Notes under the pieces: generated by a model | Told to the model about the DNA's origin: nothing | The model's database searches: none | The model's input: the letters and a program-made list of their open reading frames with translations, nothing else | Shown: positions 17,646 through 24,161 of the stretch, piece by piece | Numbering within the stretch: the stretch's first letter is position 1 | Layout: each line of letters begins with the position of its first letter | Position numbers and translations under genes: made by a program | Origin: an uncultured Clostridia bacterium | Lineage (GTDB): Bacteria > Bacillota > Clostridia > TANB77 > CAG-508 | DNA: 32,188 nt | Assembly (NCBI GenBank): GCA_948630815.1 | Contig: CAPIEU010000017.1 | Location: forward strand, 1-32,188 | Reading direction: 5' to 3'

Positions 17646-17807
17646 TTATTTTTCCTCCTTATAACTTATTCCTTTTATTTCTCCTAATGGTTTCATTTGA
17701 TTTTTTTCTCTTGTTATGAAATACCATATTTTCTCATACCATTTAAGTTTTCTTTGAATATACAAAGTTCCTGTTAATTCTAAATCTTTATAATTTTCAG
17801 TTGGCAT
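17646..17807 (-). CDS. Small hypothetical protein (53 aa)
   Basis: ATG at 17805-17807 encodes MPTENYKDLELTGTLYIQRK, then WYEKIWYFITREKNQ and a lysine-rich end. The stop is immediately followed by the ATG of the membrane protein, which points to translational coupling. No family recognised. Confidence 0.6.
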   Translation of the reverse strand: MPTENYKDLELTGTLYIQRKLKWYEKIWYFITREKNQMKPLGEIKGISYKEEK

Positions 17808-17813
17808 TATCTC

Positions 17814-18011
17814 TCATCTCCTTTTATAATAATTGGTATATCTACTACAAATTCGTCTATTTGTCTTATTTTTTTCCTCATAATATTTTGACATTGTTAA
17901 TTCTTTGGTATTAATACCTTTATTGCAAAGTTCAAGTTCATCTTTTACTAAATTAAACTTGCATTTTGCTAATAATCTATGTAATTCTATATAATCTTCT
18001 TCGTTATCCAT
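17814..18011 (-). CDS. Small hypothetical protein (65 aa)
   Basis: ATG at 18009-18011 after AAGGAGTAATTT. MDNEEDYIELHRLLAKCKFN is helical and acidic; the C-terminal third is basic (KTNRRICSRYTNYYKRR), which would suit nucleic-acid contact. Unknown function within the run of small genes following the replication-type gene. Confidence 0.6.
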   Translation of the reverse strand: MDNEEDYIELHRLLAKCKFNLVKDELELCNKGINTKELTMSKYYEEKNKTNRRICSRYTNYYKRR

Positions 18012-18021
18012 AAATTACTCC

Positions 18022-18228
18022 TTACTTTGACATAATATTGTTGTTAATAAATATGTTCAGTGGTCCTTGATACTTTATCCAAAATATAAACATACTGTAT
18101 GTCAAAGAACTGTATATACTAAATCTAAAATATTCTGCTCTATTGAAATGTCTTACTGCTTTACTAATACAAAATGATGTCCATAATACCCATGTTGAAA
18201 AAATAATCAATTTTATTATAAATTCCAT
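18022..18228 (-). CDS. Small membrane protein (68 aa)
   Basis: ATG at 18226-18228 with AAAGGAGTAGAT upstream. Two predicted membrane segments, around IKLIIFSTWVLWTSFCISKA and YSSLTYSMFIFWIKY, with basic residues between them. No known domain. Confidence 0.6.
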   Translation of the reverse strand: MEFIIKLIIFSTWVLWTSFCISKAVRHFNRAEYFRFSIYSSLTYSMFIFWIKYQGPLNIFINNNIMSK

Positions 18229-18230
18229 AT

Positions 18231-18410
18231 CTACTCCTTTATAAACTCCATTTCATCATCTTTTACATTTTCTAAGGTCAAATTAGCATTATCTAAGGCT
18301 ATTCTCAATTCGTATGCTATAACCTTATATTCGCCTCTAACACTTTTTGCTTCTGTTATAGCTGATAAATCTATTAGTTCTCCTTCATATCCTCTACATT
18401 TTACTTTCAT
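18231..18410 (-). CDS. Small hypothetical protein (59 aa)
   Basis: ATG at 18408-18410 behind GGAGTAGTCT. MKVKCRGYEGELIDLSAITE, then EYKVIAYELRIALDNANL and an acidic end. The opening, with a compact beta strand followed by a helix, resembles small phage proteins of unknown role. It starts 9 nt after the replication-type gene, so it is co-transcribed with it. Confidence 0.6.
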   Translation of the reverse strand: MKVKCRGYEGELIDLSAITEAKSVRGEYKVIAYELRIALDNANLTLENVKDDEMEFIKE

Positions 18411-18419
18411 AGACTACTC

Positions 18420-18965
18420 CTACTCTATTATTTTTATATTATCTTTTATTTCTTCTGCTTGTAGTATAAATGTATTTACAACCTTAATAGGCAATACAGA
18501 CGTTAATTCCTCTTGAAATATAGTAAATATTGTATAAGTTATTCTTTTCCCTTTTAAGCCATATAAAGGATTAAAAGCATACCATGCAATGCCATTTATA
18601 GATACTTCTTTTAATATATTGTTCTTCTTCATCTTTTTAACAAGGTCTTTTATTTGTCTTTCTCCTGCATTAAATATCTTTGCCATCTCTTTTATTCCTA
18701 ATGGCTTTATTATTCCACTTCTATAACCTAACAATTGGTTTTCCTTAATAATGTAATATCTTAATTCGTCTATTCTTCCTCTTTCAGCCCAAGTAAAGTC
18801 TTTTGGCAATCTTGTATCATCAAATATATTTGTTTTATTTTTGTTGTACCAAAGTATATAACCTTTGTCATAATCAAAAATTCTATCTGCCCATTTTGTA
18901 CTTTCTTTTATTTCTCCTGTTTCTGTGTTTATATGCTGTATTTTTATTAAGTCTTTACTATACCT
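18420..18965 (-). CDS. Phage replication/regulatory protein, winged-helix type, AGG start
   Basis: 181 aa from AGG at 18963-18965: MYSKDLIKIQHINTETGEIK, WADRIFDYDKGYILWYNKNK, then a helix-turn-helix-like segment (LGIKEMAKIFNAGERQIKDL) followed by MKKNNILKEV and IAWYAFNPLYGLKG, the winged part. This arrangement is seen in small phage and plasmid replication or firmicute phage regulatory proteins. Starting at the first conventional codon (TTG at 18809) would lose the conserved N-terminus. GGAGG lies 8 nt before the AGG. It is the first gene of the leftward transcript and has twin palindromes upstream, so it is probably under repressor control. Confidence 0.78.
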   Translation of the reverse strand, partial: RYSKDLIKIQHINTETGEIKESTKWADRIFDYDKGYILWYNKNKTNIFDDTRLPKDFTWAERGRIDELRYYIIKENQLLGYRSGIIKPLGIKEMAKIFNAGERQIKDLVKKMKKNNILKEVSINGIAWYAFNPLYGLKGKRITYTIFTIFQEELTSVLPIKVVNTFILQAEEIKDNIKIIE

Positions 18966-18984
18966 TTTTTATTCCTCCAATCAC

Positions 18985-19032
18985 TTGCGATTTTTTCGCA
19001 AAAAAAGTTCAAATATTGCGATTTTTTCGCAA
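18985..19032. promoter_or_regulatory. Twin operator palindromes
   Basis: TTGCGATTTTTTCGCAA occurs twice, identical over 17 bp (18985-19001 and 19016-19032), 31 bp apart, about three helical turns, so both could be bound on one face. They lie just upstream of the AGG-started replication-type gene. A TTGACA (complement of 19060-19065) is placed to serve as its -35 box, though the matching -10 is weak. The binding protein is not known; the XRE protein at 15551 is one candidate. Confidence 0.7.
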
Positions 19033-19700
19033 GTAGACAGTTAATCTCTATTGTTACTCTGTCAATACTTTCCTTTGTTTCTTATACTTCATTTTTTCAA
19101 TAAATCAGTATATATAATAAAGAAAAGTTTTAGGGTCAATCGTTTCGACCTAAAGTCTCACGATGCTTTTACTTATAAAAATGAGCTACCAGACAAATAG
19201 AATTAATCTCTATTTGCCTGATAACTCTTGCAAGAGTATTCTCTAATAATATTAAATGCAACTTTATAAGTTTTATTCGTATTTTTATATATTTTATGTA
19301 AAAATAATATCCTTTTTGTAATATGGAAATCTTTGAGTAGGTAACATATACCCCCTATGTCTTTTTATATATAGGGGTAGGGGTATAATATAGTAATCTT
19401 ACTTTAGTAGAATGTAAACACAAATCGCTACAAGTATTGATATTACTACATTATAGCATATTGTAATATTAAAGTATTGAAAGCATTGATATTACTGCGT
19501 TTTTGACAAAATAAAATACATACAAAAAGGTTACATATACTCACATATTATTACATATTACTTATTACAATAAATAATAATCTTAATATAACAACTAACA
19601 TAATATATAACATTACTATAATATTCGACAATATATGACAAAGTTTGCAATTATTCTATGTTATAGTACTAATATATTAAATAAAAGGAGATATAAAAAT
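19033..19700. promoter_or_regulatory. Divergent control region, probable replication origin
   Basis: No gene. It holds, in order: the -35-like TTGACA for leftward transcription; a minus-strand pseudoknot (19129-19164); a 19-bp minus-strand hairpin followed by T residues (19183-19227); a 14-bp palindrome ACTCTTGCAAGAGT (19224-19237); a C/G tract with inverted halves (19348-19385); repeated ATTGATATTACT (19436-19447 and 19485-19496); and about 150 bp of very AT-rich DNA before the rightward genes. Iteron-like repeats beside AT-rich DNA near a replication-type gene fit an origin. Confidence 0.5.
19183..19227 (-). terminator. Leftward terminator or attenuator
   Basis: On the minus strand GAGTTATCAGGCAAATAGA pairs with TCTATTTGTCTGGTAGCTC over 19 positions, using three G-U pairs, and is followed by ATTTTTAT. 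On the plus strand the G-U pairs become A/C mismatches, so the element is built for leftward RNA. A palindrome overlapping its 5' arm could compete as an antiterminator. Confidence 0.65.
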
Positions 19701-20354
19701 ATGGCAGATAATGACTTAGATGTAGTTTTAAATGCTTTAATAGATAAAGAAAAACAAAAACTAATATTAAGGTTAAGAAATGCCTTAAATCAAAGAATAA
19801 AGCAATTAGAAAATAAACCTAAAAAAAAATACTTAAAAGATATTGATATAGATTTAGAAAATAGTATAAATAGTGTATTTGAACAAGCTATAGAATACGG
19901 CGAAGCAACAAAACAAAGAGTGCAATATGTTAAAATGCAATTCTACAACATATATACTAGAAATACTTATATTGATAATTTTAGTAAAAATGATAGAGAA
20001 CGAATACATCTAGAAAAAACATATAACTCAATATTAAATCGAGTTTATAAAAAATGGAATAATCACGTTGAATATCTTATAAGTCAAGAAAGAATTAAAC
20101 AATATAATTTAATGTTAGAAAAACAAAAAGAACAATTAGAACAACAAGAAATACAACAAAAAAAAGAGAAAAAATGGCAGTATTTAAAAATAATTGGTCT
20201 TGTACTATGGAATATATTAAAATGGACTTTTCTAATTGGCATTACTTTAATTATTTGCTTGTTTAGCATACTTTCTAGCACAAAATTCTATGGTGGTGCT
20301 ATTCAAAAGAGGAAAATATATAAACCATCAAGAAATTTTTGGAATAAGGGTTAA
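19701..20354 (+). CDS. Coiled-coil membrane-anchored protein (217 aa)
   Basis: ATG at 19701 follows AAAGGAGATATAAAAAT; an upstream in-frame ATG at 19635 has no ribosome binding site. The N-terminal 170 residues are helical and charged (LRNALNQRIKQLENKPKKKY; EKQKEQLEQQEIQQKKEKKW), with one membrane span near residues 178-200 (LWNILKWTFLIGITLIICLF) and a short basic tail. A cytoplasmic coiled coil with a C-terminal anchor could serve in superinfection exclusion or lysogenic conversion, which is an inference only. It has its own terminator. Confidence 0.65.
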   Translation: MADNDLDVVLNALIDKEKQKLILRLRNALNQRIKQLENKPKKKYLKDIDIDLENSINSVFEQAIEYGEATKQRVQYVKMQFYNIYTRNTYIDNFSKNDRERIHLEKTYNSILNRVYKKWNNHVEYLISQERIKQYNLMLEKQKEQLEQQEIQQKKEKKWQYLKIIGLVLWNILKWTFLIGITLIICLFSILSSTKFYGGAIQKRKIYKPSRNFWNKG

Positions 20355-20372
20355 TATACCCTTATTTTTTTA
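20343..20372 (+). terminator. Rho-independent terminator
   Basis: AATAAGGG/CCCTTATT with an 8-nt loop and a run of seven T residues, overlapping the end of the gene at 19701-20354. Confidence 0.85.
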
Positions 20373-20392
20373 TATTATTTTAGTAAAAAATA

Positions 20393-20421
20393 TTGACTTC
20401 ATGCAAACGATATGATATGCT
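20393..20421 (+). promoter_or_regulatory. Promoter with operator for the RHH regulator
   Basis: TTGACT (20393-20398), 17-bp spacer, TATGCT (20416-20421). The spacer holds TGCAAACGAT (20402-20411), shared exactly with the promoter at 20654. Confidence 0.8.
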
Positions 20422-20449
20422 AGTATTAGTTAGAAATGAGGTGGTGAAA

Positions 20450-20635
20450 ATGGAGAATGAAGAAACAAGAAATATTAAAAAAGAATATGAAAGGCAAAAA
20501 GAAATCAATAAGCGATATGTTGTAAAAGTTCCAAAATTTATGGCAACCGCATTAGATGAGAAATTAAAAAAAGAAAATAAAACATATTCAAGTTTGGCAC
20601 TAGAAGCAATAGAAAAATATTTAAAAAAAACTTAA
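20450..20635 (+). CDS. Ribbon-helix-helix (Arc/CopG-type) regulator
   Basis: 61 aa from ATG at 20450, with GAGGTGG upstream. The second half, RYVVKVPKFMATALDEKLKK followed by YSSLALEAIEKYLKK, is a standard ribbon-helix-helix: one beta strand for major-groove contact and two helices for dimerisation, after a charged N-terminal extension. Its own promoter and the next one downstream share an identical 10-bp sequence between the -35 and -10 boxes, so it most likely represses both. This is the probable switch protein of the rightward operon. Confidence 0.85.
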   Translation: MENEETRNIKKEYERQKEINKRYVVKVPKFMATALDEKLKKENKTYSSLALEAIEKYLKKT

Positions 20636-20653
20636 AAAATGTTGTGAAAACTA

Positions 20654-20682
20654 TTGACAACGTGCAAACGATGTAGTATAAT
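20654..20682 (+). promoter_or_regulatory. Promoter with same operator, drives rightward operon
   Basis: TTGACA (20654-20659), 17-bp spacer, TATAAT (20677-20682): a perfect consensus promoter. The spacer contains TGCAAACGAT (20663-20672), as in the RHH gene promoter. Confidence 0.9.
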
Positions 20683-20869
20683 ATAATCATACTAAGAAAT
20701 ACATATTTCTAGTAAAAAAAGATAAGTAAGTGCTGGAACACTCACTTATCAAGCAGAGTTAATAAAACACCCACAAAGATATTTTATAAAATACTCTATT
20801 ATTATAATAGAATAAATTTTATAAAAAGTCAAGTAAAAGTTTGTTAACTCGGAAAGGAGAATAAAACAA
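20683..20869 (+). promoter_or_regulatory. Structured 5' leader of the rightward operon
   Basis: About 185 nt between promoter and first gene. A 12-bp stem (GATAAGTAAGTG/CACTCACTTATC, 20721-20750, one mismatch) has no U-run after it. GAGTTAA (about 20756) can pair with TTAACTC (about 20844) around an AT-rich centre with the small hairpin CTATTATTATAATAG. The second arm ends just before GGAAAGGAG, so folding may affect translation of the first gene. Confidence 0.55.
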
Positions 20870-20977
20870 ATGAAAAGATTACTTGATTTTTTCTTTAGAA
20901 AAAGAAAACAAAATGTAATAAACAAACGATTACACAAACAGTTTATGCAAGTACAACAATGGATAGCAGAAATGTAA
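20870..20977 (+). CDS. Basic 35-aa peptide
   Basis: ATG at 20870, with GGAAAGGAG 9 nt upstream, encodes MKRLLDFFFRKRKQNVINKR and ends QFMQVQQWIAEM. Strongly basic and amphipathic. It is first in the rightward operon, after the long leader and before a hairpin at 20983. It might be a regulatory leader peptide or a small inhibitor; no family recognised. Confidence 0.65.
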   Translation: MKRLLDFFFRKRKQNVINKRLHKQFMQVQQWIAEM

Positions 20978-20982
20978 AAATT

Positions 20983-21001
20983 GAGGGAAAGTTATTCCCT
21001 C
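20983..21001 (+). terminator. Weak terminator or attenuator hairpin
   Basis: GAGGGAA/TTCCCTC with a 5-nt loop just after the 35-aa gene. No clear U-run follows, so it may only reduce read-through or protect an RNA end. Confidence 0.5.
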
Positions 21002-21036
21002 TTCCAAAAAATAAAATTTGAATGGAGGTTCTTTTT

Positions 21037-21366
21037 ATGGAAAAAGAAAAGATGATAAAAGAAATTGAAAAATTATATTTTAAAGAAGAAGGACTACTTA
21101 GAGTTATAAACAGTATGAAGAAAAATGATGAGGAATTAAAGAATAAAAATGTTGAATTATTAAAGCAAAACAAGACACTAGAAAAAGAACTAAAAGAAGC
21201 AAAACAACAAATAAAAGCATTACAGCAATTACAACAAACAAACAATATCAGTGTAGAAACATCAAACAATATAAATGTTCAAGAATTTATTAAGAATAGT
21301 TTACAATTTTTATCAAAAACAATGGAATTAAGTCAAATAAATCTTGCAGGAGGACTAAATAAATGA
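21037..21366 (+). CDS. Coiled-coil protein (109 aa)
   Basis: ATG at 21037 is placed correctly after GGAGG; the ATG at 21022 overlaps that site. MEKEKMIKEIEKLYFKEEGL leads into a long heptad region (KNKNVELLKQNKTLEKELKE), then a short helical C-terminus after the NNISVETSNNINV linker. Unknown function. It overlaps the next gene by 4 nt. Confidence 0.7.
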   Translation: MEKEKMIKEIEKLYFKEEGLLRVINSMKKNDEELKNKNVELLKQNKTLEKELKEAKQQIKALQQLQQTNNISVETSNNINVQEFIKNSLQFLSKTMELSQINLAGGLNK

Positions 21367-21551
21367 TAGAGAATATAAAAATTGTTAGATATTATAAAAG
21401 TAATGAAAAGCCATTCAAGTTTTATGTGCAAACTGAGAATGATTATACGTTTGAATCTTGCGATACATTAGAAGAAGCAAAAAAGGCTATAGAAAAATAT
21501 AAGAATGGAAGTTTTAAAGATAGAAATTTTTACATTTTAGAAATGCTTTAA
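21363..21551 (+). CDS. Small protein (62 aa)
   Basis: ATGA overlap with the preceding gene and GGAGGA upstream. MIENIKIVRYYKSNEKPFKF, then YTFESCDTLEEAKKAIEKYK looks like a compact strand-helix domain (D-TLEEAKKAIE) often seen in small phage proteins that take a ferredoxin-like fold. Function unknown. Confidence 0.65.
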   Translation: MIENIKIVRYYKSNEKPFKFYVQTENDYTFESCDTLEEAKKAIEKYKNGSFKDRNFYILEML

Positions 21552-21577
21552 ATATAATAAAAAAGGAGATTTTAATT

Positions 21578-21772
21578 ATGAAAAAATTATTTTATGGATA
21601 TTCAAATGGAAAATATAGTATACATACAAACTTTATAAGTAATAAAACAATAAAAAGAGAATCAAATGGAGCTGATAGAGTTTCAATATATAAATGCAAT
21701 GAAATTGATTTAGAACAAATGCTTAATGGTGTTTTAAGTGGCAAATATATAACAACATTAGCAATAAATTAA
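21578..21772 (+). CDS. Small protein (64 aa)
   Basis: ATG at 21578 with AAAAAGGAG upstream. MKKLFYGYSNGKYSIHTNFI then KRESNGADRVSIYKCNEIDL and a short hydrophobic end. Mostly beta, no family recognised. Confidence 0.6.
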   Translation: MKKLFYGYSNGKYSIHTNFISNKTIKRESNGADRVSIYKCNEIDLEQMLNGVLSGKYITTLAIN

Positions 21773-21796
21773 AATAATAATAAGGTGGTTTTAATT

Positions 21797-22381
21797 ATGG
21801 AAAATATAAAAGAATTTAAAATAATAGATAATTACGAAGAATTTAAAAATTTATTCAAGGCTACACACGATTATATACAAAAGGAAAGTCCAGAACAACA
21901 AGAAAAAGATTGTAAATACTTTTACAAACAATATCTTTTACTAATAACAAAAGACGGCTATATCTTAGAATTAGACAATAACCCAAGTATTAGCAAAACA
22001 TTATGGTATGATGACGAAACACCAACACCAGCAAAAACGGAACAATACTTTTTAAATTATAACATTAGTATTAATTTACCTTATAGAAATATAAACGAAT
22101 ATTTAGAAGAAAAAAACAGACTAGAAACAATAGGCGGAGCAACTGGGCTATATGATTATAACGGCTTATATTTTACAAGTAATTATACAAACAAATTAAG
22201 AATTGGCTTTGACTACTTAAACGACAAAAAGGACTTTGTAAGATATATGACAAAAGAAGAACAAAACGAACTAATAGAAATTATAAAAGACTTACAAAAC
22301 AAATACATTGAAAGATTAAAAAAATATTATAAAAGATATAATAATAAAATTTATTGTAGAGGTTACTGGGTTGATAGATAA
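21797..22381 (+). CDS. Hypothetical protein (194 aa)
   Basis: ATG at 21797 follows AAGGTGG by 8 nt; the GTG at 21785 lies within that site. MENIKEFKIIDNYEEFKNLF, a segment with TKDGYILELDNNP, the DYNGLYFTSNY motif and a basic C-terminus (YIERLKKYYKRYNNKIYCRG). The composition, rich in Y, N and K, fits the other rightward genes. No domain identified; the basic end may bind nucleic acid. Confidence 0.65.
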   Translation: MENIKEFKIIDNYEEFKNLFKATHDYIQKESPEQQEKDCKYFYKQYLLLITKDGYILELDNNPSISKTLWYDDETPTPAKTEQYFLNYNISINLPYRNINEYLEEKNRLETIGGATGLYDYNGLYFTSNYTNKLRIGFDYLNDKKDFVRYMTKEEQNELIEIIKDLQNKYIERLKKYYKRYNNKIYCRGYWVDR

Positions 22382-22423
22382 GCCTAGAGCCAACAAAATA
22401 GAAAGGTTTAAAAGGTAATAAAA

Positions 22424-22579
22424 ATGTATAAATATTTTATATTAAATGAAAATGATAGTTGTCAAGCACAATGTAAAACTTTAGAAATTGCACAAAGAAC
22501 ATTGTTAAATATAACAAAAGCAGACATAAAACTATATAATAAAACAATTGAATATAGAATAATCAAAAAAGAGGTGTAA
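22424..22579 (+). CDS. Small protein (51 aa)
   Basis: ATG at 22424 with AAAAGGTAATAAAA upstream encodes MYKYFILNENDSCQAQCKTL and a lysine-rich beta segment ending EYRIIKKEV. The stop lies 3 nt before the next gene. Not recognised. Confidence 0.55.
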   Translation: MYKYFILNENDSCQAQCKTLEIAQRTLLNITKADIKLYNKTIEYRIIKKEV

Positions 22580-22582
22580 ACA

Positions 22583-22789
22583 ATGAAATATATAATAATA
22601 AAAAAATATAAAACAAGCGAAGAAGATATGAAAAAATATGACTTAATATGCAAAGAAAGAGTTTTAGTATATGACTATGTTAATAAGTTTTTTGCAAGTT
22701 TTGGAATACCAACAGAATATACGAGTTTTAAAGAAATATTAAAGAATAATAAGCATAGATTTACAAAAAGAACTTTACCATTATTTTAA
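22583..22789 (+). CDS. Small basic protein, paralogue of 23088-23273 (68 aa)
   Basis: ATG at 22583 with GAGGTG upstream. MKYIIIKKYKTSEEDMKKYD continues with CKERVLVYDYVNKFF and ends FKEILKNNKHRFTKRTLPLF. The spacing KYKT, ERV-x-x-Y-x-Y and L-x-NNKH-x-F-x-K matches the gene at 23088, so the two probably arose by duplication. Function unknown. Confidence 0.65.
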   Translation: MKYIIIKKYKTSEEDMKKYDLICKERVLVYDYVNKFFASFGIPTEYTSFKEILKNNKHRFTKRTLPLF

Positions 22790-22825
22790 ATGAGAAATAT
22801 AAAAAATATAAAGGAGATATAAATA

Positions 22826-23083
22826 ATGAAAGAAGTAAAAAAAGCAAATATAAACGAAATTATAAGGCTTGCATTTGCAAAATATATGTTAAGTAGTAAA
22901 AAATCAATGAATACATTTATTTTTACACAATACAAAAATAATCATTTAACAGATGAAGAGTTAGAAGAAATATGTAATACACTAGATAAAAAAATTGCAG
23001 AATATGAATATAAGAAAAGACAAAAAGCAGACGAAGAATTGCGAAAAGAGATGTCTAAAATAATTATAAAAGGAGTTGTCTAA
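22826..23083 (+). CDS. Helical protein (85 aa)
   Basis: ATG at 22826 after AAAGGAGATATAAATA. MKEVKKANINEIIRLAFAKY then SMNTFIFTQYKNNHLTDEEL and a charged helix to the end. The LTDEELEEICNTLDKKIAEY stretch suggests a helical bundle. It lies between the two paralogous small genes. No family recognised. Confidence 0.6.
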   Translation: MKEVKKANINEIIRLAFAKYMLSSKKSMNTFIFTQYKNNHLTDEELEEICNTLDKKIAEYEYKKRQKADEELRKEMSKIIIKGVV

Positions 23084-23087
23084 AAAA

Positions 23088-23273
23088 ATGTGGTTAATAT
23101 TAAGAAAATACAAAACAAATAAAATTTATAAAGATAAATTTAATTTAGAATATAATGAGAGAGTTGTTGCATATAACTATAAGCAAAATAAAATAATGGA
23201 TTTTGCTTTAACTAATAATTTTAATACTTTACTATATAATAATAAACACAAATTCGTTAAAAAGGTGGTGTAA
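23088..23273 (+). CDS. Small basic protein, paralogue of 22583-22789 (61 aa)
   Basis: ATG at 23088, 12 nt after AGGAG; a TTG at 23076 touches that site and is unlikely. MWLILRKYKTNKIYKDKFNL, NERVVAYNYKQNKI, then TLLYNNKHKFVKKVV. Same spacing of KYKT, ERV, Y-x-Y and NNKH-x-F as the gene at 22583. Its end overlaps the ribosome binding site of the recombinase gene. Confidence 0.6.
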   Translation: MWLILRKYKTNKIYKDKFNLEYNERVVAYNYKQNKIMDFALTNNFNTLLYNNKHKFVKKVV

Positions 23274-23276
23274 TAT

Positions 23277-24045
23277 ATGAAAGTAGCAATATATACAAGA
23301 GTATCAACACAAATGCAAGCAGAAAAGGGCGTATCTTTAGACGCTCAAAAATGTGAATTAATAGAATATTGTAATAAAAATAATTGTCAATATGAAATAT
23401 TTGAAGATGCAGGAATAAGTGGAAAAAGCATAAATAAAAGAAAAGAATTACAACGACTTTTGAATAATTTACAAAATTATGATGTAGTTTTATGTTATAA
23501 ATTAAGCAGAATTTCAAGAAGTGTCAAAGATATGTCAAATATGCTTGATAAGTTTCAAAAAACAAATACAAGATTTATAAGTTTAAAAGAAAATATTGAT
23601 ACAGAACAAGTAACACGGCAAATTACTTATCTATATAATTTCAATATGTGCAGAAATAGAACGTGATAATATAAGTGAATATATAAAAATGGCTAAAAAA
23701 CAAAATTTTATAAATAATAAACACACAGCTATATCAATTTTGGGTTATGACATAAAAGATAAAAAAATGATTGTTAATGAAGAAGAAGCAAAAATTGTAA
23801 AATTTATATTTGAAACTTATGCTAAAAATAGAAGCTATCACAAAACCGCAGTTCTATGTAATAAGAAAGGATTTTGTGGTAAACGTGGTCAAGAATTTCA
23901 CGCTTCAAGCATAATAGTCATTTTAAAAAATGAAACATATTGCGGTTATAATAAACATTACAACGATAAAAAGAAAGCAACTCATAAAGCAATTATAAGC
24001 AAAGCATTGTATAATAAAGTCAATAATATTCAACAAATAGCATAA
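23277..24045 (+). CDS. Short serine recombinase (integrase), +1 frameshift at CGG
   Basis: 255 aa when the C at 23616 is skipped. MKVAIYTRVSTQMQAEKGVS carries the catalytic serine, with the resolvase core following (SLDAQKCELIEYC, DAGISGK, YKLSRISR). The first frame breaks at ACA CGG CAA; skipping C gives TGKLLIYIISICAEIERDNI, the invariant resolvase segment and dimer helix. A short recombinase domain (IKMAKKQNFINNKHTAISIL, KNETYCGYNKHYND) ends at 24045, without the zinc ribbon and coiled coil of longer serine integrases. It probably integrates or excises the prophage; an attachment site may lie in the adjoining noncoding DNA, but I cannot define it. Confidence 0.87.
23616..23618 (+). other. 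In-frame CGG, +1 recoding site in recombinase gene
   Basis: Reads GTA ACA CGG CAA ATT. Skipping C gives ACA GGC AAA TTA CTT (TGKLL), the conserved resolvase TGKL; the unshifted frame stops after 16 codons. This is the only one of the six sites on the plus strand. Confidence 0.88.
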
Positions 24046-24071
24046 AATAGAGGCTTTGAACCTCTATTTTT
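24045..24071 (+). terminator. Terminator of the rightward operon
   Basis: AAATAGAGG/CCTCTATTT with loop CTTTGAA and T residues, overlapping the stop codon of the recombinase gene. Confidence 0.85.
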
Positions 24072-24083
24072 ACTTGTAAGTTA

Positions 24084-24112
24084 TTGTAATATTTTGTAAT
24101 TTAGTATATACT
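24084..24112 (+). promoter_or_regulatory. Promoter for the small hydrophobic peptide
   Basis: TTGTAA (24084-24089), 17-bp spacer, TATACT (24107-24112), about 50 bp before the start codon. Confidence 0.6.
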
Positions 24113-24161
24113 AGCCTTATCCTTTTTCAAGGAAATCTTTGAGAAAGGAGGCAATACATAA

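Noticed and set aside
16141..19165. Hammerhead-type ribozyme because of GTCGAAAC and GACGAAAC strings
   Set aside because: No CUGANGA box is found upstream in either place, so the conserved core is incomplete.
3508..23618. Stop-codon reassignment as the cause of the broken genes
   Set aside because: TAA, TAG and TGA all end genes in this window, and the breaks coincide with CGG codons several codons before the stop; reading any stop as sense does not restore the family sequences.
3508..23618. Random sequencing indels as the cause of the six +1 shifts
   Set aside because: All six add the same base (C) directly before GG, always making an in-frame CGG, and none is in a homopolymer. I keep this as a possible refutation but think it unlikely.
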